Assembly (NCBI GenBank): GCA_024235595.1
Contig: JACKMC010000003.1
Span: 62,001-126,000, forward strand
Source of the DNA: Zoogloeaceae bacterium
GTDB lineage: Bacteria; Pseudomonadota; Gammaproteobacteria; Burkholderiales; Rhodocyclaceae
Direction of reading: 5' to 3'
Length of the DNA stretch: 64,000 bases
Numbering within the stretch: position 1 is the stretch's first letter; every line of letters starts with the position of its first letter. A program made the translations under genes and the position numbers. The notes under the pieces are model-generated. The model searched no databases and was not told the origin of the DNA. It was given only the letters and a program-made list of their open reading frames with translations. Of this stretch, positions 1 through 8,002 are shown in pieces.

Positions 1-2
1 TA

Positions 3-716
3 CCCGGCTGGGGCGCGCGTGCGCAGGTGTGGGAAGCCGTCGCCGCCCATTTGAGCGAGCCCCTGGCGGTGCAGTTGCTCGAGCTTCCCGGCGTGGGTGG
101 CACGCCAGGCGCGGCGGGGGACACGCTTGCGCACTGGGCCGACGCCCTCGCGGCGCGGCTGACGCAGCCGGTCGTATTGTGCGGCTGGTCGCTGGGGGCG
201 ATGGTGGCGATGGAAGTCGCGCGGCGTCACCCCGCGCTGGTCGAAGCGCTGGTGCTGATCGCAGCGACACCGCGCTTCGTCGCCTGCGCCGACTGGCCAC
301 ATGGCCTCGACCCAGACACTGTGGCACGCTTTCGCGCCGGTTTTGCGACCGACCCGCAGGCCATCCTGCGGCGCTTCCGGGCACTGCAGGTGATGGGCGA
401 CAGCCATCGCCGCGAGCTCGCCGCGGCGCTCGAATCCTGCCACCCTGGCCGCTCCTCGGAGAGCGACGCGGCGCTCGCCGAAGGGTTGCGAATCCTCGCG
501 GCCTCGGACCTGCGTCCTTGCCTTGGCGAGCTTGTCGTGCGAACCCGGATAGTGCATGGCGCCAACGATGGCCTCATGCCAGAAGCGGCGGCGCGCTGGC
601 TCGCCGATGCGCTGCCCGATGCCCGCCTCACGGTGTTGCAGGATAGCGGGCACGCAGTGCTGCTGTCGCGTCCCCACGAATGCGCGGTGCTGATCGAGAG
701 CTTTCTGGATGGCTGA
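3..716 (+). CDS. bioH: Pimeloyl-ACP methyl ester esterase BioH (5' end outside window)
   Basis: Alpha/beta hydrolase that cleaves the methyl ester of pimeloyl-ACP to release the chain for biotin synthesis. The reading frame is open from base 3 and begins in the PGWGARAQVWE block that follows the first strand in BioH, so the true start lies upstream; the GTG at 27 is probably internal. The nucleophile elbow CGWSLGAM, the acid in HGANDGLMP and the histidine in DSGHAV form a complete Ser-Asp-His triad. Its stop overlaps the bioC start by 8 bases, placing it in a bioH-bioC-bioD operon. Stand-alone BioH rather than a BioH-BioC fusion. Confidence 0.88.
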   Translation, partial: PGWGARAQVWEAVAAHLSEPLAVQLLELPGVGGTPGAAGDTLAHWADALAARLTQPVVLCGWSLGAMVAMEVARRHPALVEALVLIAATPRFVACADWPHGLDPDTVARFRAGFATDPQAILRRFRALQVMGDSHRRELAAALESCHPGRSSESDAALAEGLRILAASDLRPCLGELVVRTRIVHGANDGLMPEAAARWLADALPDARLTVLQDSGHAVLLSRPHECAVLIESFLDG

Positions 717-1506
717 GCGCAGCGAGGCAAAACGGGCGATCCGCGCGGCATTCGAGGGGGCCGCGCCGAGCTACGACGAGGCCGCGTCAGTGCAGCGGGA
801 GATCTGTCGGCACCTCTCGTTGATGGCGCACTCGCACGGACTCATCGACCAGCGGGGGCTGCTCCTCGATGTCGGTTGCGGCACCGGCTTCGGCCTCGAA
901 TGTCTCGCCGCACTCGCACCCGGAGCCGAGCGCATCGCGCTGGACTTTGCGCACGCGATGCTCCGTCGTCTCGCGGTCGCCCCCGATACCTATCCCCTGT
1001 GCGCCGATCTCGAGGCAATACCCTTGTCCGACGGCTGTGTCGACGGGGTGTGGTCCAGTCTCGCGCTGCAATGGAGCACACCGGATCGTGCCTTTCCCGA
1101 ACTCGTTCGCGTCCTGAAACCCGGCGGCCGCGCCTGGCTCGCAAGCCTTGGCCCGCAGACTTTCCATGAACTTCGAAGCGCCTTCGAGGCTGTCGACCAG
1201 GCGCGCCATGTGATCGACTTCCACGCCCCGGAGAGCTGGGCGCAGTGCGCCATCTCGGCGGGTTTCGAGATCCGCGCCCTGGAGCGCCGCGAATGCTTTG
1301 CCTGGAGTGCGACGCTGCGCGGGCTGCTGCGCGACATCCGTGCAATCGGCGCACACAGCCTCGGCGACGGCCCGCGCAAGCCGCTGAACCGGCAACAGTG
1401 GCGGCAACTCGAGGCCGCCTACGAAGCCTGCCGCCGCGGCAACGGACTGCTGCCGGCCACCTACGACGTGATCCTTGCGGTACTTGAAAGGCCGAAACCC
1501 CGATGA
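709..1506 (+). CDS. bioC: Malonyl-ACP O-methyltransferase BioC
   Basis: SAM-dependent methyltransferase that caps malonyl-ACP as a methyl ester so that fatty acid synthesis can build the pimeloyl chain; BioH later removes the cap. The 265-residue protein has the N-terminal block with AFEGAAPSYDEAA typical of BioC, SAM motif I LLLDVGCGTG at about residues 51-60 and the post-motif segment VWSSLALQW. It overlaps bioH upstream by 8 bases and bioD downstream by 4 bases, which suggests translational coupling. Length and motifs fit the family. Confidence 0.92.
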   Translation: MAERSEAKRAIRAAFEGAAPSYDEAASVQREICRHLSLMAHSHGLIDQRGLLLDVGCGTGFGLECLAALAPGAERIALDFAHAMLRRLAVAPDTYPLCADLEAIPLSDGCVDGVWSSLALQWSTPDRAFPELVRVLKPGGRAWLASLGPQTFHELRSAFEAVDQARHVIDFHAPESWAQCAISAGFEIRALERRECFAWSATLRGLLRDIRAIGAHSLGDGPRKPLNRQQWRQLEAAYEACRRGNGLLPATYDVILAVLERPKPR

Positions 1507-2180
1507 TCAAACATGCCTGTTTCGTGACCGGTACCGATACCGGAATCGGCAAGACCTTCGCCAGTTGCGCCATGCTCGAGCATCTTGCCGGGCGCGGCCT
1601 CGCGGTCGTCGGCATGAAGCCGGTGGCGGCCGGCGTCGAGGAAGGCGCACGCGAGAACGAGGATGTCGCCCGCCTCATGGCGGCGAGCACGATCCACGCC
1701 GATCGCGCGCTGATCAACCCCTTCCGCCTCAAGGCGCCCATCGCCCCCCATATCGCCGCCGCCGACGAAGGCGTCGAACTCACCGCCGCGCCGATCATGG
1801 CGGCTTTGCGGGCCTTGCAGGAAGTGGCCGATGTCGTGGTGGTGGAAGGCGTCGGGGGATTCCGCGTACCGCTCGGGGCGCGCTACGATACCGCCATGCT
1901 GGCGGTGGACCTGGGCTTGCCGGTCATCCTCGTGGTCGGCATGAAGCTCGGTTGCATCAACCACGCGCTGCTCAGCGCCGAAGCGATCAAGGCCCGCGGA
2001 CTGCCGCTCGCAGGATGGATCGCCAATCGCATCGACCCCGACATGCTCCGCGTCGATGAGAACATGGCCGCCCTTCAACAAGGCCTCGACAGCCCACTGC
2101 TCGCCACCATCGATCACCTCGAGGATGGCCGGCCAGCTGCAGCGTTTCGCCCCTGTGTCGACCTTCTCGAGCATCTCTAG
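1503..2180 (+). CDS. bioD: Dethiobiotin synthetase
   Basis: ATP-dependent carboxylase that closes the ureido ring of 7,8-diaminopelargonic acid to give dethiobiotin. The 225-residue protein starts at an ATG overlapping the bioC stop and carries the P-loop GTDTGIGKT at residues 10-18, the MKPVAAG segment and VEGVGGFRVPL. It is the last gene of the visible bioHCD operon. The 35 bases to the convergent LysR gene contain no clear terminator. Confidence 0.93.
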   Translation: MIKHACFVTGTDTGIGKTFASCAMLEHLAGRGLAVVGMKPVAAGVEEGARENEDVARLMAASTIHADRALINPFRLKAPIAPHIAAADEGVELTAAPIMAALRALQEVADVVVVEGVGGFRVPLGARYDTAMLAVDLGLPVILVVGMKLGCINHALLSAEAIKARGLPLAGWIANRIDPDMLRVDENMAALQQGLDSPLLATIDHLEDGRPAAAFRPCVDLLEHL

Positions 2181-2215
2181 CCCGCATCTACGACCCAAAG
2201 CCGAGAAACCAGGGC

Positions 2216-3226
2216 TCAGCTGCCGCGCGCCTTCAAGCCACCGTTGCCCCGTGCCGCCGGACAGTGGAGATCATCGGCGCGCTTCAGCAGCATTCGCGAC
2301 TCTTCGAGCAGCCACTCGCGGAACCGTTTCACGATCATCCGCTCGGCAGCGGCAGCGGTGGTCACCGCGTAATAGGCATAGCCGGATGGAACGGCCACAT
2401 CGAACGGAACCACGAGCCGCCCGGCCGCAATATCGTGGGTGAGCAACGGCCTCAGTGCGAGCGCCACGCCCATTCCGTCCATCGCCGCCTCCAGGGCCAG
2501 GCTGGAATTGCTGAAATGAGGCCCCTTGCCGGCATCGACACCTTCCGCCTTCGCCGCTGCGAGCCAGTCGCTCCAGTTCGGTCGCTCTGAACGGTCGCGC
2601 ACGGTATCGTCGTGGATAAGAGTGTGGAAGCGCAGATCGCGGGGCTCGCGCAGCGGACGCATGCCCCGAAGCAAGGCCGGGGCACAGACCGCCAGGTAGC
2701 TCACCTCGAACATCAGCGAGGATCGCAAGCCCTCGTACTCGCCGGAGCCGAAGCGTACCTCCAGATCCACACGTCCCTCGCGCAGGGCGCTCAGGTCTTC
2801 ACCGAGGCTGGAATCATGGCTGTCAATCGTCGACAGGTTGGTGCCGACACGGAGCTGAATCTCCGGATAGCGCTCGGAGAAATCCTGTAGTCGGTGGATC
2901 AGCCATCGGGAGGCCAGCGACGGTGGCAGATTGACCGTCACGGAGCCGCTTTCCGAGTCGGGACGGACAAGATCGACTGCCGCCGCGAAGCAGTCCAGCC
3001 CCTCGCGAATCTTCGGCAGCATCAACTCCGCCGCAGGCGTCAACTCGACCTGGCGAATGAGACGGCGGAACAGGGTCACGCCGAGGTGCTCCTCAAGCGC
3101 CTTGATCTGGTGGCTCACCGCTGCCGGTGTGACGTGAAGTTCTTCGGCCGCGCGTTTGAAACTGCGCAGCCGAGCACACGATTCGAAGACACGCAGCGAG
3201 AGCAATGGGGGAAGTGATCGAGGCAT
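2216..3226 (-). CDS. LysR-family transcriptional regulator (GcvA-like)
   Basis: A 336-residue LysR-type regulator. Residues about 8-67 form the winged helix-turn-helix, with RSFKRAAEELHVTPAAVSHQIKALEEHLG written here only in part (RAAEELHVTPAAVSHQIK). The rest is a periplasmic-binding-protein-like effector domain. The LPPLLSLRVFE opening and overall pattern resemble the GcvA/AmpR branch, but the target is not evident. It is divergent from a small gene at 3363, with a LysR-type inverted repeat between them, so that gene is the most likely local target. A longer version of the protein has no better start. Confidence 0.85.
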   Translation of the reverse strand: MPRSLPPLLSLRVFESCARLRSFKRAAEELHVTPAAVSHQIKALEEHLGVTLFRRLIRQVELTPAAELMLPKIREGLDCFAAAVDLVRPDSESGSVTVNLPPSLASRWLIHRLQDFSERYPEIQLRVGTNLSTIDSHDSSLGEDLSALREGRVDLEVRFGSGEYEGLRSSLMFEVSYLAVCAPALLRGMRPLREPRDLRFHTLIHDDTVRDRSERPNWSDWLAAAKAEGVDAGKGPHFSNSSLALEAAMDGMGVALALRPLLTHDIAAGRLVVPFDVAVPSGYAYYAVTTAAAAERMIVKRFREWLLEESRMLLKRADDLHCPAARGNGGLKARGS

Positions 3227-3268
3227 GGGGGCGATTCAATCGACTTATAAGCGTCTAAGGAGAGCTGT

Positions 3269-3284
3269 CTTGCTGCAGTGCAAG
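3269..3284. promoter_or_regulatory. Candidate LysR-type regulator binding site
   Basis: Inverted repeat CTTGCTGCAGTGCAAG, containing the T-N11-A core expected of LysR-type operators. It lies 43-58 bases upstream of the regulator start on one strand and about 80 bases upstream of the small gene start on the other, the usual arrangement for such a divergent pair. Binding is inferred from position and symmetry only. Confidence 0.45.
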
Positions 3285-3362
3285 AAAGTCCATAGAGTCC
3301 CGTTTGTCAGAAAGGGATGCCCAGGACTCGGGCCGTTCAACGCCGACGGAGAGAATAGACAG

Positions 3363-3680
3363 ATGCAAGTATGCCCTATCAGCGCAGTTGCGGAATCGAA
3401 GAACTCCACCAGCGACATGGCGGCCTACTTCGAAGAGGGCCGTCGTTTGCGCAGTGCTGCACTGTGGAATTTCGCCACCCACCTCAAACCCTCCATTGGC
3501 CGCGACGATGGCGGAATCCGCTCTCAGCGCCGAGATCGCACGGTCGATCGTGCTGCCGGGCAGGACATGGAGTACTTTCTCGCCGAAGGGCGGCAGTTGC
3601 GGAACCGACTCTCCGGCGCCTGCCTGTTCGATGGCGCTCGTGCGATTTTCGGCACGCTCAAGGGGCTCACCAGGGGCTGA
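3363..3680 (+). CDS. Unrecognised 105-residue protein with two similar halves
   Basis: I do not recognise this gene. The ATG at 3363 follows a purine-rich GGAGAG about 8 bases upstream, and the frame ends at TGA 3678-3680. Two segments resemble each other: AYFEEGRRLRSAAL near residues 22-35 and EYFLAEGRQLRNRL near 71-84, each a basic amphipathic stretch, suggesting an internal duplication. There is no signal peptide or membrane segment. It is divergent from the LysR regulator and followed about 60 bases later by a hairpin terminator, so it looks like a one-gene unit. The frame is open further upstream, but that part overlaps the regulator gene and is not coding-like. Confidence 0.55.
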   Translation: MQVCPISAVAESKNSTSDMAAYFEEGRRLRSAALWNFATHLKPSIGRDDGGIRSQRRDRTVDRAAGQDMEYFLAEGRQLRNRLSGACLFDGARAIFGTLKGLTRG

Positions 3681-3740
3681 GCCTGCACCGCCACACCACA
3701 TCGCAAACATTCGCGCTGCAGCATCAGCCGCGATGGAAGA

Positions 3741-3764
3741 ACGGGCGCACGAGGCGCCCGTTTT
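3741..3764. terminator. Bidirectional hairpin terminator
   Basis: Perfect 8-base-pair stem ACGGGCGC / GCGCCCGT with loop ACGAG, followed on the plus strand by TTTC and on the minus strand by TTCTTCC. It separates the convergent small gene (ends 3680) and the RNA methyltransferase (stop at 3764-3766), and can serve both. It also overlaps the edge of the methyltransferase stop codon. Confidence 0.7.
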
Positions 3765-4573
3765 CATTGCCGCGAGATCGACGTGCGGTCGTGGGCAGCG
3801 ACCTGACGCACCTGTTCGAACAGGCAGATCGCCGCCGCGGCTGCCACGTTGAGCGATTCGACCTCGCCCGGCATGGGAATCGTGACCCGTGCCGAAGCCA
3901 GCGCCAGCGCCGCTTCCGAAAGCCCGGCGCCTTCCGCACCAAACAGCCACATCGTCGGCCCCCGCAGATCGCGTTCGAACAGCGAGCCCGACTCCGCGCC
4001 GAGCGCAGTCGCCAGCACCTCGCCCCGGAAACGCGACACCATTTCGCCAACTTCGACCCGCTCGAAGATCTCCAGCGCGAAATGTGCGCCCATCCCCGCG
4101 CGCAGCACCCGCGGCGACCACGCCTGTGCACAGCCCTCGGTGAGCAGCGCGCAGCGCACGCCGGCCGCGGCAGCGGTACGCAGCATGGTGCCGAGGTTGC
4201 CCGAGTCCTGAACCCGCTCGAGCAGCAATACCGTACCGTCGAGCCTGGCCGGGGGCTCGGGGAGCGGCGTCTGCATGACCGCAAGCAAGCCGGAGGGCGT
4301 GTCGACCGGACTCGCATGAGCGAACAAGGCATCGGGCAAGGCGACCTGTTCAACGCCTTGAAGTCGTTCGAGCAGCTTCGCGATCTCGACCCCTGCCATG
4401 CCCGATTCGCTCACCACCAGCGTGTCGGGAGTGAAGCCCGCGTTGCACGCTGCAGTGATCAGGTGCGCGCCATCCAGCAAGGTCTGTGAATGTTTTCGCC
4501 GCTCGCGGCCTGAGCTGGCGAGCGCATGCAGGTGCTTCACCAGCGCGTTGTCGCGCGAACTGATGTACCTCAT
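3764..4573 (-). CDS. SpoU/TrmH-family RNA 2'-O-methyltransferase
   Basis: Predicted SPOUT-class enzyme that transfers methyl groups from SAM to a ribose 2'-OH in rRNA or tRNA. The 269-residue protein has an N-terminal substrate-binding domain (DGAHLI near residue 35) and the three SpoU motifs: NLGTMLRTAAAAG at about 126-138, LFGAEGAGLS at 210-219 and IPMPGEVESLNVAAAAAI at 232-249. The target nucleotide cannot be read from the sequence; RlmB-like or TsnR-like activity are both possible. Start chosen at ATG 4573, one base overlapping the stop of the upstream membrane-protein gene; it is the last gene of the long rpsB-lpx run. Confidence 0.85.
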   Translation of the reverse strand: MRYISSRDNALVKHLHALASSGRERRKHSQTLLDGAHLITAACNAGFTPDTLVVSESGMAGVEIAKLLERLQGVEQVALPDALFAHASPVDTPSGLLAVMQTPLPEPPARLDGTVLLLERVQDSGNLGTMLRTAAAAGVRCALLTEGCAQAWSPRVLRAGMGAHFALEIFERVEVGEMVSRFRGEVLATALGAESGSLFERDLRGPTMWLFGAEGAGLSEAALALASARVTIPMPGEVESLNVAAAAAICLFEQVRQVAAHDRTSISRQ

Positions 4574-5034
4574 CACGATTGAAAAGCAAGTCCGAGCGTT
4601 GCCACGGCAAGCGTGATCGATGCCAACAGAAGATTGAGCGCCACCCGTTGCCTGATGCGGCCAAGCGCGGCTGCGCCCTTGGCCCAGTCCTGCCCGGCCT
4701 GCGCCGCGCACAGCGCAGGCCACGGACCAAACCAGATCGATACGAAGACGGCGATCATCAAGGAGCCGCTCACCAGCATCGCATGCCATGCCAGCGGCGC
4801 CCGCGCGAATCCGGTCGCCACCAGCATCGTGAGCCCCGACGAAGCGACGAGCGCGACCGATACCCAGACCATCGCAAAGAAGCGCTTCAGCACCGCGACC
4901 CAGAGCGCAAGTCGCTCGGGCGGAGCGAGCGCCCCGGCGGCAGGTCGCAGGCAGGCCCAGGCGAAGGCCATGCCGCCGACCCAGACGATGACTCCAAGCA
5001 GATGCAGGAACAACATCAAGTGGTGAAGCCTCAT
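4573..5034 (-). CDS. CopD-like four-helix membrane protein
   Basis: Small integral membrane protein of 153 residues with four predicted hydrophobic helices at about 6-28, 47-70, 82-104 and 128-150. The opening FLHLLGVIVWVGGMAF, with a histidine in helix 1, resembles the CopD domain of copper-transport and cytochrome-like membrane proteins. No enzyme motif is visible, and a copper role is only a family-level guess. It sits between rnhB (4-base overlap) and the SpoU methyltransferase (1-base overlap), so it is co-translated with the end of the lipid A gene run. Confidence 0.7.
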   Translation of the reverse strand: MRLHHLMLFLHLLGVIVWVGGMAFAWACLRPAAGALAPPERLALWVAVLKRFFAMVWVSVALVASSGLTMLVATGFARAPLAWHAMLVSGSLMIAVFVSIWFGPWPALCAAQAGQDWAKGAAALGRIRQRVALNLLLASITLAVATLGLAFQS

Positions 5035-5621
5035 CGGAATTCATCCTCCGCCCACAGCGGTGGGCAAGCCACGATGTCGCGCACCGGCGCGAAGCTGCGT
5101 CGATGTACCGGCAAGGGGCCAAAGCGTTTCAGCGCGGCAAGGTGTGCGGCGGTCGGATACCCTTTGTGCGCCGCAAAGCCATATTGCGGGTAGCGAAGGT
5201 CGAGCGAACGCATCTGCTCGTCCCTGGTGGTCTTGGCCAGAATCGACGCGGCCGAGATAGCGGGCTCGAGTGCATCGCCCTTGACGATCGCCCGTGCCGG
5301 TATCGAAAGCGCCGGGCAGCGATTGCCGTCCACCAGGGCCTCGAGCGGCGTGATCGCAAGACCTTCGACGGCCCGCTTCATGGCGAGCATGGTGGCATGG
5401 AGAATATTGAGGCGGTCGATTTCCTCGACGCAAGCCTCCGCCACCGACCAGGCCAGTGCCTGGGATCGGATCAGCGCGGCGAGCCGCTCGCGTTGGCGTT
5501 CGCTGAGCTTCTTGGAATCGGCCAGCCCCGCAATCGGGCGTCCGGGGTCGAGTATCACCGCCGCGGCGACGACCGAACCACACAGCGGGCCGCGTCCCGC
5601 CTCGTCGACACCGCAGATCAT
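5031..5621 (-). CDS. rnhB: Ribonuclease HII
   Basis: Endonuclease that nicks DNA 5' of misincorporated ribonucleotides and degrades RNA in hybrids. The 196-residue protein opens with the catalytic GVDEAGRGP (Asp6, Glu7); ADSKKLSE and the later acidic motif near VDGNR complete the RNase HII pattern. The start overlaps the lpxB stop by 4 bases. The lpxB-rnhB pairing is common in proteobacteria. Confidence 0.95.
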   Translation of the reverse strand: MICGVDEAGRGPLCGSVVAAAVILDPGRPIAGLADSKKLSERQRERLAALIRSQALAWSVAEACVEEIDRLNILHATMLAMKRAVEGLAITPLEALVDGNRCPALSIPARAIVKGDALEPAISAASILAKTTRDEQMRSLDLRYPQYGFAAHKGYPTAAHLAALKRFGPLPVHRRSFAPVRDIVACPPLWAEDEFR

Positions 5622-6784
5622 GTCTGCTGCGCGACGTCGGCGCGGTGCGGGAGATACGGGAGGATCGCCTTCGCGGCTTTCTCCGCGGTGCCCTGGCGCA
5701 ACTCGAGGTGCAAGGCCATGAAACGGGTCTCGAGGGCGTGCCGCCGGTCCACATCGTCGAACCAGGCTTCGAGTGCTGCCGCCAGGCGCTCGGGTGTTGC
5801 ATCGTCCTGAAGCAGCTCCGGCACCATTTCCTCACCACACAGAATGTTCGGCAGACCGACCCAGGGCAGGTAGGCCAGTCGCTTCATCAGCCGATACTGC
5901 AGACTGCCCATGCGATAGCTGATCACCATGGGCCGTTTGAGGAGCGCTGCCTCCAGGCTGGCGGTGCCGCTCGCGACGAGTACCGCATCGGCGGCGGTCA
6001 TCGCCTCGACTGCGTGGCCGAACAGCATTCGGATGGGGAGCTCGGAGGCGTCCGCATCGTGCAGGGCCTGTTCGAACAGTTGCCGTGTCTCACGCGTCGC
6101 CAGCGGCACGATGAACCGCACTTCGGGCCGGCGTTCGACGATGCGCTTGGCTGCCTCGATGAAGACCGGCGCAAGGTTCTTGACCTCCGATTGTCTGCTG
6201 CCGGGCAGCAGCGCGATGATCGGCAACTCGGCAGGCAGTGCAAGCTGTTCGCGCATTGCCTCGCGATCCGGATGCAGCGGAAGCTCGTCGGCAAAAGGGT
6301 GGCCCACGTAGCTCACGGCGATCGAGCGGTCCTTGTAGAGCGCCGGCTCGAAGGGAAACAGGCACAGCAGATGAGTCACCGAACGGACGATCTTCTCGAG
6401 CCGACCCGCACGCCAGGCCCAGATCGATGGGCTCACGAAATGAATCGCCGGCACCCCCGCCTTCTTCATTCGTTCCTCGAGCCAGAGGTTGAAGTCGGGC
6501 GCATCCACGCCGATGAACGCATCGGGCGGGTCTTTCAGCATCGCGGACAGCAGCCCCCGGCGAATCGATGAGAGTTCACGGTAGCGCTTCAAGGCGTCCA
6601 CATAGCCATGCACCGCGAGTCGTTCGCACGGCCACATTGCGCGAAACCCCTCGCGCTGCATCTTAGGTCCGCCAATACCGTAGAACTCGACTTCGGGCAG
6701 ATGGCGTCTCAAGGCCCTGATCAGGTGACTGGCGAGGAGATCGCCCGATGCCTCGCCGGCGACCATTGCAATACGAATGACCAT
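5618..6784 (-). CDS. lpxB: Lipid-A-disaccharide synthase
   Basis: Membrane-associated glycosyltransferase that joins UDP-2,3-diacylglucosamine and lipid X to form the beta-1,6 disaccharide of lipid A. The 388-residue protein has the family N-terminus VAGEASGDLLASHLIRAL, GIGGPKMQREGF and the sugar-nucleotide region LLPGSRQSEV. Its start lies 4 bases from the lpxA stop, inside the lpxD-fabZ-lpxA-lpxB cluster. Confidence 0.96.
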   Translation of the reverse strand: MVIRIAMVAGEASGDLLASHLIRALRRHLPEVEFYGIGGPKMQREGFRAMWPCERLAVHGYVDALKRYRELSSIRRGLLSAMLKDPPDAFIGVDAPDFNLWLEERMKKAGVPAIHFVSPSIWAWRAGRLEKIVRSVTHLLCLFPFEPALYKDRSIAVSYVGHPFADELPLHPDREAMREQLALPAELPIIALLPGSRQSEVKNLAPVFIEAAKRIVERRPEVRFIVPLATRETRQLFEQALHDADASELPIRMLFGHAVEAMTAADAVLVASGTASLEAALLKRPMVISYRMGSLQYRLMKRLAYLPWVGLPNILCGEEMVPELLQDDATPERLAAALEAWFDDVDRRHALETRFMALHLELRQGTAEKAAKAILPYLPHRADVAQQT

Positions 6785-6788
6785 CGAC

Positions 6789-7559
6789 TCAGCGAACGAT
6801 GCCGCGACCGGAATCCGCGATGAAATCCGAGAAAAGCCTTACCGCCTCGGACGCTTCCGCGCTCGCCGCGATCCTTGCCCGTGCATCGTCAAGCGACAGC
6901 CCGGAACGGTAGAGGGTCCGATAGGCGCGCTTGATCGCGGCAATGTCTTCTGCCGTGAAGCCACGGCGCTTGAGCCCTTCGCTGTTGATGCCATGCGGCG
7001 CGGCGGGATTCCCGGATACGGTCACATAAGGCGGCAGATCCTGGGTCAGCACCGTACCGACTCCGCAAAACGCGTGGGCACCGACCCGTCCGAACTGATG
7101 CACACCCGTGAATCCGCCGAGGATGGCCCAGTCGCCGACCTGCACATGGCCGGCCAGGGTCGCGTTATTGGCGAAGATCGTGTTATTGCCAACCACGCAG
7201 TCATGGGCCACGTGCACATAGGCCATGATCCAGTTGTCGTCGCCGACCGTGGTCACACCGAGATCCTGCGAAGTGCCGAGATTGAACGAGCAGTATTCGC
7301 GGATGGTATTGCGATCACCGATCACGAGTCGCGTCGGTTCGTCATCGTATTTCTTGTCCTGTGGCGCCGCGCCGATGGAACAGAACTGGAAGATCCGGTT
7401 TTCACGGCCGATTCGGGTATTGCCCTCGATGACCACATGAGGGCCGATACGACATTCGTCCCCGATCTCGACATCAGCACCGATGATCGAATAGGGCCCG
7501 ATCTCGACGCCATTGCCGATGCGGGCATCCGGATGGACGATGGCAGACGGGTGGATCAT
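6789..7559 (-). CDS. lpxA: UDP-N-acetylglucosamine acyltransferase
   Basis: First enzyme of lipid A synthesis: adds a 3-hydroxyacyl chain from ACP to the 3-OH of UDP-GlcNAc. The 256-residue protein is built of left-handed beta-helix hexapeptide repeats starting at residue 2 (HPSAIVHPDARIGNGVEIG), with the catalytic histidine in VHVAHDC (His119 here) and a C-terminal helical tail. Length matches the family. It overlaps fabZ by 4 bases. Confidence 0.97.
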   Translation of the reverse strand: MIHPSAIVHPDARIGNGVEIGPYSIIGADVEIGDECRIGPHVVIEGNTRIGRENRIFQFCSIGAAPQDKKYDDEPTRLVIGDRNTIREYCSFNLGTSQDLGVTTVGDDNWIMAYVHVAHDCVVGNNTIFANNATLAGHVQVGDWAILGGFTGVHQFGRVGAHAFCGVGTVLTQDLPPYVTVSGNPAAPHGINSEGLKRRGFTAEDIAAIKRAYRTLYRSGLSLDDARARIAASAEASEAVRLFSDFIADSGRGIVR

Positions 7560-8002
7560 TTACGGCTCTTCAACGCACACATCAGTTCGGCTTCGGCCGC
7601 AATCTCGCCGTCAACCCTGGCAACGCCCTGATATTTCCAGATATTGCGCATGCTTCGGACGATGCTGACTTCCATCATCAACTGATCTCCGGGAAGCACC
7701 GGGCGCTTGAAGCGCGCCGCATCGATGCCCGCGAAGTAGACGACCGAATCGGCATCCGGCTTCACGTTCATGGTCTTGAACGAGAGCACCGCCGCCGCCT
7801 GCGCCATCGCTTCGATGATCAGCACTCCGGGCATCACCGGATTGTTCGGAAAGTGCCCCTGAAAGAAGGGCTCGTTGATGGTGACGTTCTTGACCGCGAG
7901 AACCCGCTTGCCTTCCTCCAGTTCAAGTACCCGATCCACCAGCAGGAACGGATAGCGGTGGGGAAGGTATTCAAGGATCTCATGGATCTCGATTTTGCTC
8001 AC
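7556..8002 (-). CDS. fabZ: 3-hydroxyacyl-ACP dehydratase FabZ
   Basis: Hot-dog-fold dehydratase of fatty acid elongation, acting on the same 3-hydroxyacyl-ACP pool that LpxA and LpxD draw on. The 148-residue protein has PHRYPFLLVDRV and the catalytic block HFPNNPVMPGVLIIEAMAQ with its His and Glu. It overlaps both lpxD upstream and lpxA downstream by 4 bases, which would keep competing activities in fixed proportion. Confidence 0.97.
   Translation of the reverse strand: MSKIEIHEILEYLPHRYPFLLVDRVLELEEGKRVLAVKNVTINEPFFQGHFPNNPVMPGVLIIEAMAQAAAVLSFKTMNVKPDADSVVYFAGIDAARFKRPVLPGDQLMMEVSIVRSMRNIWKYQGVARVDGEIAAEAELMCALKSRK

Noticed and set aside
2181..2215. Terminator between bioD and the LysR gene
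   Set aside because: Only a weak 4-base stem and no T-run could be found.
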